The notes under the pieces are model-generated. The model had not been told where the DNA came from. It saw only the letters and a list, made by a program, of their open reading frames with translations, and made no database searches. DNA of 64,000 bases from assembly GCA_031392925.1 (NCBI GenBank), contig JANMVV010000378.1, forward strand, positions 1 through 64,000, read 5' to 3'. Positions within the stretch are counted from its first letter, which is position 1; each line of letters opens with the position of its first letter. This document shows positions 8,961 through 18,141 of this stretch, in pieces. Made by a program: the position numbers and the translations under genes. This DNA comes from JAGNNV01 sp031392925 (GTDB taxonomy: Bacteria > Acidobacteriota > Vicinamibacteria > Fen-336 > JAGNNV01).

Positions 8961-10085
8961 ATGCCCTTTGAAGCGACACTCTTCAAGCCCGTCTCCGGCG
9001 AATCGGCGAAGGTGTCCGTGCGGACCTTCGGCTCTTCGCTGGAGGTGACCGGAGGGAGCGAGACCCTCCACATCGACCCGGCCAGGTGCGCCCTGACCGC
9101 GGGTGGGTGGGACCGGGAGTCCATTCAGATCGCATGGCCGGGCGCGGGCGGCATGTGGGCGATCACGTCGAAAGATCCCGGCGCCAGGGACGAGCTGGCG
9201 CGAATCGCGCAGTTCCACGCCGCCCTGGGCGAGGCCGCCCGGGTTCAGGCCAGCACACGCCGAAGCGGCCATTTCGGCCTGACCATGGTCGCACTTCTCA
9301 CCCTGCTCCCCGTGCTCCTGCTGGTCGGCCTGCTGGTCTTCCGGAATCAGATCGTCGATTTCGTCCTCGCACGGGTCCCCGTCACCGTCGATCAGGAAGT
9401 CGGAAAGATGTTCGAAGGGGAGGTCCTTCGCTCGGCGGACACGGTGGCGGAGAATGAGGCGACCCGGGCGGTGAACCTCATCGTGGATCGGCTCAAGGCC
9501 GCGAATCCAGACCAGCGATTCGCGTTCAAGGTCAGCGTCCAGCGAAACCAGGAAGTGAACGCCTTCGCCGCGCCGGGCGGCTTGATCGTGGTGTACACCG
9601 GTCTCATCAACGAAGCGGGCTCGGCCGAGGAGGTGGCGGGCGTGCTCGCCCACGAAATGGCGCACGCCACGAACCGGCATTCGATGCGACAGCTGATCTA
9701 CGCGGGCGGCCTGCTTCCCCTCATGGGCCTGCTCATCGGTCAGCCCGACGCGGCCGCGCTCTTCCAGAACCTCGGAAAGCTCTCGGAATTGAAGTTCTCG
9801 AGGACGCAGGAGGAGGACGCCGATCGAACCGGTTTCGAGACTCTGGTGGCCGCCCGCGTATCCACCGACGGCATGGCGCGATTCTTCGATCGACTCGCGA
9901 GGGCCGACGGGCCCCAGCCATCTTTCCTGTCGACTCATCCTTCAAGCATCGACCGGGCCGGCATTATCCGGGAGCGCACGAAGGCGCTCAATCATGCCGA
10001 CGTGAAACCGTTGCCCATAGACTGGAACTCGGTGAAAGCCTCGATCGCCGGCCTGGCTCCTTCCGGTGCTGGAGGGGTGCGATGA
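8961..10085 (+). CDS. M48 family membrane-anchored zinc metalloprotease
   Basis: A 374-residue protein. The N-terminal 100 residues form a small soluble domain; a single strong membrane helix follows (about 107-127, LTMVALLTLLPVLLLVGLLVF). The C-terminal half is an M48 peptidase with the zinc motif HEMAH (231-235) in the context AGVLAHEMAHATNRHSM and the third-ligand region EEDADRTGFE near 285. The family includes HtpX, BepA and Oma1 and removes misfolded membrane or outer-membrane proteins; the anchor-plus-periplasmic-domain layout with an N-terminal cytosolic domain resembles Ste24/Oma1-like bacterial proteins. It overlaps the following MFS gene by 4 bases, so the two are probably co-translated. 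Confidence 0.9.
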   Translation: MPFEATLFKPVSGESAKVSVRTFGSSLEVTGGSETLHIDPARCALTAGGWDRESIQIAWPGAGGMWAITSKDPGARDELARIAQFHAALGEAARVQASTRRSGHFGLTMVALLTLLPVLLLVGLLVFRNQIVDFVLARVPVTVDQEVGKMFEGEVLRSADTVAENEATRAVNLIVDRLKAANPDQRFAFKVSVQRNQEVNAFAAPGGLIVVYTGLINEAGSAEEVAGVLAHEMAHATNRHSMRQLIYAGGLLPLMGLLIGQPDAAALFQNLGKLSELKFSRTQEEDADRTGFETLVAARVSTDGMARFFDRLARADGPQPSFLSTHPSSIDRAGIIRERTKALNHADVKPLPIDWNSVKASIAGLAPSGAGGVR

Positions 10086-11437
10086 GCGGAGTCGACGTCT
10101 CGACGCTCCCCACCTCGGACGAAGGGAACTATCCAAACCCCGCCTACGCCTGGTACGTCGTGGGCGTGCTGTGCTTCGGGTACCTCTTCGCGTTCGTCGA
10201 CCGCATCATTGTCGGCCTTTTGACTCCGGCCATTCAGGCCGATCTCGGGATCACCGACACGCAGGCGGGCCTCCTTCAGGGATTCGCCTTCGCGCTCTTC
10301 TACACAGTGTTCGGAATCCCGGTCGGCCTCGTGGCCGACCGCTGGAGCCGCAAGGCGCTGCTCTCCGCCGGCATGACCATCTGGAGCGCCATGACCGCGG
10401 TCTGCGGTCTCGCGAGTTCCTTCTGGGTTCTCTTCGCGGCCCGGGTGGGCGTGGGTGTTGGTGAAGCGACCCTCAACCCGTGCGCGGCCTCGCTGATCGG
10501 CGACTACTTCCCGCCGAAGACGCGGCCAAAAGCGTTCGGCGTGTACGTCATGGGCACGGCCCTCGGCTCAGCCCTCACGTATCTCACCGGCGGACTGGTG
10601 ATCGGCACGCTGCAGAAGTTCACCACAATTCCCGTTCCGTTCCTGGGCGATCTGAAACCCTGGCAGGTGACCTTTCTGATCGTCGGCCTGCCTGGCCTCA
10701 TCCCGGCACTCCTTTTCATGCTGACGGTCAAGGAACCGAAGCGGCTCGACCTCGCGGCTGCGAACAGGGGCCGGGCCTCGTGGGCGGAGACGCGCGCGTT
10801 TCTGGCCACGAACCGAACGACATTCTTCTGTCAGTTCGCGGGCGTTGCCCTGGTTGTCATGTCGGTCTACGGCTTCGTGAACTGGCTGCCGAGTTACTTT
10901 CTGCGCGTCCATGGATGGAGCCCGGCGAAGTTCTCGATTCAGTACGGCATCTTCGGAGGCCTCGCCGGCGTCGCGAGCGCGCTCTCCGCGGGCGGGGCCG
11001 CGTCTTTCCTGCGGCGCAAGGGCTATGCCGACGGAACGCTTCGTGCGTGTGCTCTCGGCTGCGCGGGCTCCGCTTTGGGCGCCACGATCGCGCCCTTGAT
11101 GCCCACTCCGGAAATGGCGCTCGGGCTGTATGTCCTTACCGGCTTGTTCGTGAACTACCCCACGGTGCTCAGTCTGTCGGCCATCGCCGAGGTGACGCCC
11201 AACGAGATGCGCGCCCTGGTGACCTCCATCTACATTCTTCTCATCGGCCTCGTCTCATCCGGGCTGGGTCCGATCGCCGTCGGTTTCGTCACCGACCGCG
11301 TCTTTCATGACAAGCAGGCCATCGGGTGGTCGCTCGCCCTGGTCACCGCGGTGACCGGAGGCCTCGGATCGGCGCTCGTGTTCTACGGCCTCAAGGCGTA
11401 TCGCGAGAGCCTCGCCCGGGTCACCTGGGGCCGTTAG
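10082..11437 (+). CDS. MFS transporter (spinster-like)
   Basis: A 451-residue integral membrane protein with about 12 hydrophobic helices. Near the N-terminus are FAFVDRIIVGLLTPAIQADL and, in the second to third loop, the MFS signature GLVADRWSRKAL (G-x-x-x-D-R-x-x-R/K). The pattern resembles the spinster/hexuronate branch of the major facilitator family, proton-driven transporters of organic anions or lipids. The ribosome site GGAGGGG lies in the end of the M48 gene and the ATG overlaps its stop codon. Substrate cannot be read from sequence. Its stop is only 10 bases from the end of the convergent thrA gene. Confidence 0.9.
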   Translation: MSGVDVSTLPTSDEGNYPNPAYAWYVVGVLCFGYLFAFVDRIIVGLLTPAIQADLGITDTQAGLLQGFAFALFYTVFGIPVGLVADRWSRKALLSAGMTIWSAMTAVCGLASSFWVLFAARVGVGVGEATLNPCAASLIGDYFPPKTRPKAFGVYVMGTALGSALTYLTGGLVIGTLQKFTTIPVPFLGDLKPWQVTFLIVGLPGLIPALLFMLTVKEPKRLDLAAANRGRASWAETRAFLATNRTTFFCQFAGVALVVMSVYGFVNWLPSYFLRVHGWSPAKFSIQYGIFGGLAGVASALSAGGAASFLRRKGYADGTLRACALGCAGSALGATIAPLMPTPEMALGLYVLTGLFVNYPTVLSLSAIAEVTPNEMRALVTSIYILLIGLVSSGLGPIAVGFVTDRVFHDKQAIGWSLALVTAVTGGLGSALVFYGLKAYRESLARVTWGR

Positions 11438-11447
11438 CCCCTGGCCA

Positions 11448-13898
11448 CTAACGCGCGAGCGCGGCGGCTCGGATGATGTCCGCGAAGACACCCGAGGCGG
11501 TGACTTCCGGGCCCGCACCCGGGCCGCGCACCACCAGCGGCGATTCGGGGTAACGATCGGTCCAGAACGCGACCATGTTGTCCCCGCCGCGCAGCGAGGC
11601 GAAGGGGCTCGTCCGCTCCACGCGCCGGAGGCCGACCTCCGCGACGCCGTCCACCACCGAAGCGAGATAACAGAGCCGGCCTCCATCGAGCGAGGCCTCC
11701 TGCGCTCGCTTCTCCATGACCGCGTCGAGCTCCGGGAGACGCTTCCAGAACTCTTCGATCGGCAGGACGTCCCACTCCGGTCCGGGCAGAAGGGAGTGTC
11801 GATCCACCCCGGACGCCTCGATCGGCATGCCGGCTTCGCGGGCGAGAATGAGGATCTTCCGCGCCACGTCCGAACCGGAAAGATCCTCGCGCGGGTTCGG
11901 CTCGGTGTAGCCAAGGGCGTGCGCCTCCCGGAGCGCCACGCTGAATGCGACGCCGTCGGCCACCTTGGTCGTGAGAAAGCCGAGGGTGCCGGAAAGCGCG
12001 CCCTCGATCCGGCGGACGCGATCGCCGGTGCGCACCAGGTCCGCGAGCGTTCCGACCACGGGAAGCGCCGCGCCCACCGTGGTCTCGTGGAAGAGGGCCC
12101 CGCGACCCCGGCGCCGCCCCGCCTTGATCGCCTTGTAGGTCGCTAGATCTCCGCCGAAAGGACGCTTGTTCGCCGACACCACGTGAACCCCGGCATCGAG
12201 GAGGCGGGTGTAGTGCCGCATCGTCTCTTCGCTGTCCGTGCAGTCGACGAAGACGGCGCTGGAGCGCCGGCTGGCCACGGCGGCGCGGACCAGCAATTCG
12301 AGGTCTGCGGCCGTCCCCTCGGCCTCAACGGTTTGTCGCAGAGCGGCGCCTGGAATCCCCGTGGGCCGTATCAGCAGGTGCCTGCTGGTGGAAGCGCCGT
12401 CGATCTCGAGCCGGAGCTCGGCACGCGCGCGGAGGCCCTCGGACTGCGCGGTCATCTGCTCGACCAGCCGCCTGCCGACTCGACCCAGGCCGGCAATGAA
12501 GACGGAGACCGTCCGGTGATCGGCGAAGAAGGCCTCGTGGATCGCGTTCACCGCGCGCTTCTGGTCGTGCCGGCTGACCACGCAGGAGATGTTCAGCTCC
12601 GACGAGCCCTGGGAGATGGCGCGCACGTTCACGTGCGCTTCGCCTAACACCCCGAAGATCCGGCCGGCGCTGCCGGGGGTTTCCCGCATGGCCGCACCCA
12701 CGACCGCGATGACGCTGGTATCGGGCTCGACGACCAGGTCGTCGATGAGGCCCGCCTGCCGCTCGAGCACGAACTCGGCGGCGATGCTCGCCCCCGCGCG
12801 CGCCACGGCCGCCGGCTCGATGGCGAAGCAGATCGAATGCTCCGAAGAGGCCTGGGAAATGAGGATCACGCTCACGCTCTCGCGCGCCAGCGCGCCGAAA
12901 AGGCGCATGGCGATGCCGGGCACGCCCACCATCCCGTCGCCCTCGAGACGAAGGAGCGCCACATTCGAGATCGAGGCCACGCCGCGCACGCCCATGGGCG
13001 CCGGTGAGGCCTCCTCGCGGATCCAGGTTCCCTGGAAGGCGGGGTTCAGCGTGTTCTTGATGACCAGGGGAATGTTCTTCGCGCGGGCAGGGTGCACGGT
13101 GGGCGGATAGACCACCTTGGCCCCGAAATGCGACAGCTCCATCAGCTCGTCGTAGCGAAGAGACTCCAGGGAGAACGCCGTGGGCACGATCCGGGGATCA
13201 GCACTCATGACCCCGTCGACGTCGGTCCAGATCTCGATGGCCTCGGCGTCGAGGGCCGCGCCGAAGATTGCCGCGGTGTAGTCGGAGCCGCCGCGGCCGA
13301 GCGTCGCGGTCTCGCCCGATTTCGTGGCGCCGATGAAGCCGGTGACCACGGGGATCGCGGTCGCGTCCTTCCACCATTCGCGAATGCGGGCGTTGGTCCC
13401 CTCGAAGTCCACCCGAGCCGAGCCGAAGGTCTCATCCGTGGCCACGAGCGATCGGGCATCGATGGCATCCGCCTGATGACCCTGCGCGCGGAACGCAGCG
13501 GCGACGACCTGGGCGGAGAGGCGCTCTCCAAAGCTCGCGATACTGTCCAGGGTGCGAGGCGTGCATTCACGGACCAGGGAGACGCCATGGAGCAGATCGC
13601 GCAGGTCAACCGTCGCCTGCTCAATCTGCCGCAGGAGGCCGGCACGCTCCTCGAGACCCAACAGATCGAGGGCAACGCCCGCATGACGCTTCGCCATGGC
13701 GTCAAGATCCGACCGCCATTCGGAGGACCCCTTGACCGCCCGCTGCGACATCTCGATCAGCGCGTTGGTCACGCCGCCGAATGCGGACACGACGACGACA
13801 ATCCGGCCCGCGGCGGACGCCTCGGAAACCAGGCGGAGGACTCCCCGGATCCGGTCGGGCGAGCCGACCGATGTCCCTCCGAATTTCATGATTCTCAT
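11448..13898 (-). CDS. thrA: Bifunctional aspartate kinase / homoserine dehydrogenase
   Basis: An 816-residue fused enzyme that carries out the first and third steps of threonine/methionine synthesis from aspartate. The kinase part starts MRIMKFGGTSVGS and contains GRGGSDYTAA and DVDGVMSADPR. Two ACT domains follow (around VALLRLEGDGMVGVPG and TSVIAVVGAAM), the sites where end-product amino acids inhibit. The dehydrogenase part starts at FIAGLGRVGRRLVEQM, a nucleotide-binding loop, and includes VVSANKRPFGGD and the ANPREDLSGSD-like TEPNPREDLSGSDVARK region. The start at 13898 is chosen because it begins the conserved kinase motif exactly; the open frame goes on 181 codons further with no homology. 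Length is that of ThrA/MetL. Whether it is the ThrA or MetL isozyme cannot be decided. Confidence 0.93.
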   Translation of the reverse strand: MRIMKFGGTSVGSPDRIRGVLRLVSEASAAGRIVVVVSAFGGVTNALIEMSQRAVKGSSEWRSDLDAMAKRHAGVALDLLGLEERAGLLRQIEQATVDLRDLLHGVSLVRECTPRTLDSIASFGERLSAQVVAAAFRAQGHQADAIDARSLVATDETFGSARVDFEGTNARIREWWKDATAIPVVTGFIGATKSGETATLGRGGSDYTAAIFGAALDAEAIEIWTDVDGVMSADPRIVPTAFSLESLRYDELMELSHFGAKVVYPPTVHPARAKNIPLVIKNTLNPAFQGTWIREEASPAPMGVRGVASISNVALLRLEGDGMVGVPGIAMRLFGALARESVSVILISQASSEHSICFAIEPAAVARAGASIAAEFVLERQAGLIDDLVVEPDTSVIAVVGAAMRETPGSAGRIFGVLGEAHVNVRAISQGSSELNISCVVSRHDQKRAVNAIHEAFFADHRTVSVFIAGLGRVGRRLVEQMTAQSEGLRARAELRLEIDGASTSRHLLIRPTGIPGAALRQTVEAEGTAADLELLVRAAVASRRSSAVFVDCTDSEETMRHYTRLLDAGVHVVSANKRPFGGDLATYKAIKAGRRRGRGALFHETTVGAALPVVGTLADLVRTGDRVRRIEGALSGTLGFLTTKVADGVAFSVALREAHALGYTEPNPREDLSGSDVARKILILAREAGMPIEASGVDRHSLLPGPEWDVLPIEEFWKRLPELDAVMEKRAQEASLDGGRLCYLASVVDGVAEVGLRRVERTSPFASLRGGDNMVAFWTDRYPESPLVVRGPGAGPEVTASGVFADIIRAAALAR

Positions 13899-14018
13899 GG
13901 CCTGGAAGCGGGGCTTCGAACCCGCGCGGGAAGAAGAGTTTATGGGCAACGGTCCTTCGGACGGGCCGGTCGGGCTTTTGGGGTATTGGGCCGGGATCGC
14001 TACCATTGAGGCTGAATC

Positions 14019-14438
14019 ATGACCAGCACGCCCGGGCCCGACTTCACTTTGAACCTTACCTGGCAGGGGGAGCAGCGCTTTTCCGGCACTTCGGACGGCG
14101 GCGTTTCGATGACCGTGGACGGCAAACGCCAGGCCGGTCCTTCGCCGGTTCAGGCCGTGGCATTCGCGCTTGCCGGCTGCATGGGCATCGATGTGGTGGA
14201 CATGATCGAGAAGGGCCGCCTTCCGCTGAAATCGGTCACCTGCGACCTGCGCATCTTTCGAGACAGCGGGACGCCGCGCAAGATCATCGGGTGCGACCTC
14301 CACTTTCTCGTGACGGGCGATGTCCCGGCGGATCGGATCGCCCGGGCCATCGAATTGTCGCGCGAGAAGTACTGCTCGGTCTGGCACTCGCTCCACCCCG
14401 CGATCGATTTCAAGACAAGCTTTACCGTGAATCCGTGA
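14019..14438 (+). CDS. OsmC-family peroxide-resistance protein
   Basis: A 139-residue OsmC/Ohr-family protein. The two redox cysteines expected of the family are C54 (ALAGCMGIDVVDMI) and C119 (SREKYCSVWHSL). In OsmC and Ohr they reduce organic hydroperoxides. The sequence is nearer to the YhfA/general OsmC branch than to Ohr, judged by the short helix after C54. Its stop overlaps the GTG start of rsgA by 4 bases. The gene is divergent from thrA across a 120-base gap. Confidence 0.9.
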   Translation: MTSTPGPDFTLNLTWQGEQRFSGTSDGGVSMTVDGKRQAGPSPVQAVAFALAGCMGIDVVDMIEKGRLPLKSVTCDLRIFRDSGTPRKIIGCDLHFLVTGDVPADRIARAIELSREKYCSVWHSLHPAIDFKTSFTVNP

Positions 14439-15529
14439 CATTTCCGTACCCCGTCGAGCTCGAGTCCTGGGGATATTCGCGAGCCTGGCACAAGAAGTTC
14501 GAGAGCGCCGACGTCCATGGCTGTTTCCCCGCCCGCGTCGTGCGCGATCATCGCGGATATTTTCGGGTCATCACCGCCAAGGGTGAACTCATCGCCACCA
14601 CGGCCGGACGGCTGAAGCACAACGCCCAGCATGCTTCCGAACTCCCCGCGGTGGGCGACTTCGTGGCCCTCAAGGAAGTGCGGGAAGAAGGCCACAAGCA
14701 CGGCCGCGGGGTGATTCAACTCGTCCTGCCCCGCACCACTGCTTTCAAGCGCAAGGCCGCGGGACATTTGACCGAAGAGCAGATCGTGGCCAGCAACATC
14801 GACACGGTCTTTATCGTGTGCGGCCTCGACTCCGACTATTCCCCAAGGCGGGTGGAGCGCTATCTGATTCTGGCCCGCGAGAGCGGCGCGCGCGCGGTGG
14901 TGCTGCTCAACAAGTCGGACAAGTGCGCCGACACCGGCAAGCCCACGAGTGAGGTCGCGGTGATGGCAGGCGACACCCCGGTTCACCTGATCGCGGCCAA
15001 ACCGCGGATCGGCCTCGACGTCCTGCCCGCGTATCTCGGCGCGGGCGACACCATCGCTTTTCTCGGCTCCTCGGGTGCTGGGAAGTCGACGCTCATCAAC
15101 GCGCTCCTCGGCGAGGAGCGCCAGGCCACGCGCGAGGTGCGCGAGGCCGACTCCAAAGGCCGCCATACCACCACTGAACGCCAGATGTTCCGGCTGGTGG
15201 GAGGAGCACTCGCCATCGACACCCCGGGCATGCGTGAACTCCAGCTCTGGTCGAGCGCCTCGGATATCTCCGGCGCCTTCGCGGACATCGAAGCTCTGGC
15301 CCTGAACTGCCGTTTCCGCGACTGCACGCACCAGACCGAGCCGCTGTGCGCGGTCCGGAACGCCGCGGAAAGCGGCGAGCTCAACGCGGAACGGTACGCG
15401 CACTTCTCGAAGCTGCGCGGTGAGGCCACGGCGATCGGCCAGCTCCGGGATGTGAAGCTGCGGATCGAGAGGAAGGCGGCCGACCGCATGGGGAGCAAGG
15501 CGCTCAAGAAGCACCAGCCGCGCGCGTGA
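14435..15529 (+). CDS. rsgA: Ribosome small-subunit GTPase A
   Basis: A 364-residue circularly permuted GTPase that helps mature the 30S subunit. An N-terminal OB-fold (about 20-105, with ARVVRDHRGYFRV and VGDFVAL) precedes the GTPase motifs in the permuted order: G4 NKSD at 159-162, then G1 GSSGAGKST from residue 211, then G3 DTPG. A C-terminal zinc motif has C292, C297, H299 and C305 (NCRFRDCTHQTEPLC). The start is taken as GTG 14435 because it forms a GTGA overlap with the OsmC gene and gives the usual family length; a longer open frame upstream only mirrors OsmC. Confidence 0.94.
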   Translation: MTFPYPVELESWGYSRAWHKKFESADVHGCFPARVVRDHRGYFRVITAKGELIATTAGRLKHNAQHASELPAVGDFVALKEVREEGHKHGRGVIQLVLPRTTAFKRKAAGHLTEEQIVASNIDTVFIVCGLDSDYSPRRVERYLILARESGARAVVLLNKSDKCADTGKPTSEVAVMAGDTPVHLIAAKPRIGLDVLPAYLGAGDTIAFLGSSGAGKSTLINALLGEERQATREVREADSKGRHTTTERQMFRLVGGALAIDTPGMRELQLWSSASDISGAFADIEALALNCRFRDCTHQTEPLCAVRNAAESGELNAERYAHFSKLRGEATAIGQLRDVKLRIERKAADRMGSKALKKHQPRA

Positions 15530-15600
15530 TCCCAAGGACCCCCCGGGTCCGGCTCGACCGAGTTCATTGTTTGCACAGTATTTGAGTAGAATATCGACTC

Positions 15601-18093
15601 ATGAAAGATGTGCTTGGGCGGGCAGCCGTAATCGCCATCGTCACGGGAAGCCTGGTCTTCGCGACGGAACCGGCCCGCGCCTCCACCGGGCCCGAAGGCC
15701 AGGAGATTCGGGGCGAGGTGCGAGACAGTGTCTCGGGAGAGCCGCTCCCGGGCGTCGAGGTTCGCCTGGACGGTTCCGTCGTGGTCACCGACGCTCTCGG
15801 GCAGTTCACGGTTCGAAGGGGCCCTCCGCCCTATCGTTTCACCCTCAAGGCGAGGGGCCTGTCACCGGTGGTTCGCTCGGTCTCCGAGGTCGAGTCGCTC
15901 TCGACCGTGATCCTCCTGCTCGATCCGGCGCTGAAGCGCGAGGAGCGCGTGGAGGTCTTCGGGGTACAGAAGGACGACCCCGCGCCGGCTTCGATTCCGA
16001 TCCGGCCCCAGCAGGTGCTCCAGGTGGCGGGTGCGGTCGACAACATCTTCAGGGCGCTCCAGACCCTCCCCGGGGTCGCCGCCACCGATGAGTTCGGCTC
16101 GCGGCTCGCGGTGCGCGGTGGAACCCCCGACCAGAATCTCACCCTCATGGACGGCGTCGAGATCCACAACCCGTACCGGCTGTTCGGCCTCACCAGCGCT
16201 TTCAACCCGGAGACCGTCGAGAAGTTCGAGCTGTCGGCGGGAGCCTTTTCGGCCAGGTACGGAGACCGTCTGTCCTCCATTCTTCTGGTCGAAAACCGGG
16301 ACGGAGTGAAGGAGCGCAGCATCCAGGGCTCGACCACACTCTCGATCACGGACGGCAACGTGCTCCTCGAGGGTCCGTGGAAGAACCGGGACAAAGGTTC
16401 GTGGATCGTGAGCGCCCGGCGGACCTACTACGACCTCGTCGCGGATCGCATCATCGGCGAGAACCTGCCCGGCTTTCACGATATCCAGTTCCGCGGGAAC
16501 TACGAGGCATCCCCGACCACGAAGTTCACGCTGTTCGGGATCCGGTCACGAGAGTCCGGGGACGCGACTTTCACCGGGGACGGCACGGACAGCGGCTCTT
16601 TCACCAACGCCGCGACGAATGACGTCTACGGCCTGCGGGCACGGAGCTTCTTTGGCACGCGCCTTTCGTCGACGCTGGCGCTCGCGTATTACGACTTCGC
16701 TCAGACCCTCGCCGTCGACGCCCAATTCGAGGACGGGTCGAGGCGATCGAACGCGCGGGTCAACACCACGCAGATCAACGTCGCCTTCAACCAGACCATC
16801 GCCACCCGCGACCTCTCCCTGCGCAACGACTGGAGTCTCGCCCTTTCAAAGGCGAACCTCCTCGAGGCGGGCTTCGAGGCGCATCGGCTGCGCACCGGCG
16901 CCACCTACAACATCCTGGGCGAGCGCAATCTCTCCGAGGCCAACCCTTCCTCCATCCGCGGCGGGGCCGCCCTCCCCGACTTCTACGACGAGAAAGTGCC
17001 CTCCCATCGATGGGGCGCGTGGATTCAGGACCGGATGACCATGGGAAAGCGTCTGTCCGTCGAAGCCGGCCTGCGCCTCTCGCGGTCGTCCATCACCGGG
17101 ACCGTCGAGGTCGAGCCGCGGTTGTCCCTTCTGGTGCGGGGCAGCGACACCTGGAGGTGGCGCGCCGCCTACGGCTCTCATTCGCAGAGCCCGGGAATCG
17201 AGAAGCTCCTGCAGTCGGACTACTTCCTCGACCTGTCGACCCTGGGGCTCAGGAACGAGCGCTCGCGGCACGGCACCCTCAGCGTCGAGAAGGACTTCTC
17301 CTCGGTGAGCCTAAAGGCGGAGGCCTACTACAAGAACTTCTCGGACCTCATCGTGGGGGGCCTCGAGACCGACGCGGGACTTGCGGCCCGGCTCCCTCGC
17401 TACGACTTTCCTCCGTCGCTCGAGTCGAGCATCCCCACGGAGAAGTTCATCACGACCACGCCGACGAATGGCGCCTCCGGCCGGTCCTACGGCATCGAGC
17501 TCGTGGCGACCCGTCCCCTCAGCCGCGGCGACCAGTTCCTCTCCGGCTGGGCCTCCTACGGCTACGGGAAAGCGACGAAGGAGGCCTACGGCCGGAATCT
17601 TCCCTTCGAGTACGACCGGCGGCACGCGCTGTCGATCGTCTCCCAGTTGAACGCCTCCGAAAAAATTCAGATCGGCTTCACCCTCCGCGCTTCGTCCGGC
17701 TTTCCCCGCACCGCGCCCATAGGTGTCAGAGTCGTCCCCACCGAGGACACTCTCGATGCCGACAAGGACGGCAACACGACCGAACTGATCCCCGAGCGCG
17801 ACGCACATGGGCTTCCCGTGTATACCGCGGACTACGGTTCGGTCGGCAACCTTCTGCGGACGCAGTATCCGAGATTCGTGAGACTCGACATGCGGGTCAA
17901 CTGGAAACCGCACGGCCTCAAGTCGCGCTGGCTCTTCTATCTCGAGTTCATCAACGTCACCAACCGGGAAAACGTAGGCCGGTACGAGGCGACGCTGCGC
18001 CCGGTCGCCACCAGCGACCGCCCGAGGATCGAGGAAATCCCGGCCGCGGCCCTGCCCTTCCTCCCCACGTTTGGCGTGCGCTTTCGGTTCTGA
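15601..18093 (+). CDS. TonB-dependent receptor with N-terminal carboxypeptidase-regulatory domain
   Basis: An 830-residue outer-membrane protein. A signal peptide (about 1-27) is followed by a CarboxypepD_reg-like beta domain (about 35-110: GEVRDSVSGEPLPGVEVRLDG), a plug domain (about 125-245: NIFRALQTLPGVAATDEFGS, RLAVRGGTPDQNLTLMDGVE, FSARYGDRLSS) and a 22-strand barrel ending in the aromatic FGVRFRF. These receptors take up large ligands using TonB/ExbBD energy. The architecture is common in Bacteroidota and Acidobacteriota. Just upstream is an AT-rich island (15564-15600) with TTGCAC and TAGAAT boxes, plausible as promoter but badly spaced. The ligand is unknown; the gene is alone on the strand with the next phosphatase gene. 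Confidence 0.92.
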   Translation: MKDVLGRAAVIAIVTGSLVFATEPARASTGPEGQEIRGEVRDSVSGEPLPGVEVRLDGSVVVTDALGQFTVRRGPPPYRFTLKARGLSPVVRSVSEVESLSTVILLLDPALKREERVEVFGVQKDDPAPASIPIRPQQVLQVAGAVDNIFRALQTLPGVAATDEFGSRLAVRGGTPDQNLTLMDGVEIHNPYRLFGLTSAFNPETVEKFELSAGAFSARYGDRLSSILLVENRDGVKERSIQGSTTLSITDGNVLLEGPWKNRDKGSWIVSARRTYYDLVADRIIGENLPGFHDIQFRGNYEASPTTKFTLFGIRSRESGDATFTGDGTDSGSFTNAATNDVYGLRARSFFGTRLSSTLALAYYDFAQTLAVDAQFEDGSRRSNARVNTTQINVAFNQTIATRDLSLRNDWSLALSKANLLEAGFEAHRLRTGATYNILGERNLSEANPSSIRGGAALPDFYDEKVPSHRWGAWIQDRMTMGKRLSVEAGLRLSRSSITGTVEVEPRLSLLVRGSDTWRWRAAYGSHSQSPGIEKLLQSDYFLDLSTLGLRNERSRHGTLSVEKDFSSVSLKAEAYYKNFSDLIVGGLETDAGLAARLPRYDFPPSLESSIPTEKFITTTPTNGASGRSYGIELVATRPLSRGDQFLSGWASYGYGKATKEAYGRNLPFEYDRRHALSIVSQLNASEKIQIGFTLRASSGFPRTAPIGVRVVPTEDTLDADKDGNTTELIPERDAHGLPVYTADYGSVGNLLRTQYPRFVRLDMRVNWKPHGLKSRWLFYLEFINVTNRENVGRYEATLRPVATSDRPRIEEIPAAALPFLPTFGVRFRF

Positions 18094-18108
18094 AGATTCG
18101 GATCCGGC

Positions 18109-18130
18109 CGGAGGAAACCGGTATCCTCCG
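18109..18130. terminator. 7-bp hairpin between receptor and phosphatase genes
   Basis: CGGAGGA (18109-18115) and TCCTCCG (18124-18130) are perfect inverted copies around an 8-base loop. It lies 16 bases after the receptor stop codon. There is no T run, so termination is uncertain. The right part also carries TATCCT (18122-18127), which could be the -10 box for the phosphatase gene. Confidence 0.3.
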
Positions 18131-18141
18131 CGCTCCTCGTA

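Noticed and set aside
13905..13935. A tRNA-like string with TTCGAACCC (T-arm look-alike)
   Set aside because: The conserved G before TTCGA is missing and no acceptor stem, D-arm or anticodon arm can be drawn around it.
13899..14441. An upstream extension of the thrA frame by 181 codons
   Set aside because: The added part mirrors the OsmC gene on the other strand, and the conserved kinase start begins exactly at 13898.
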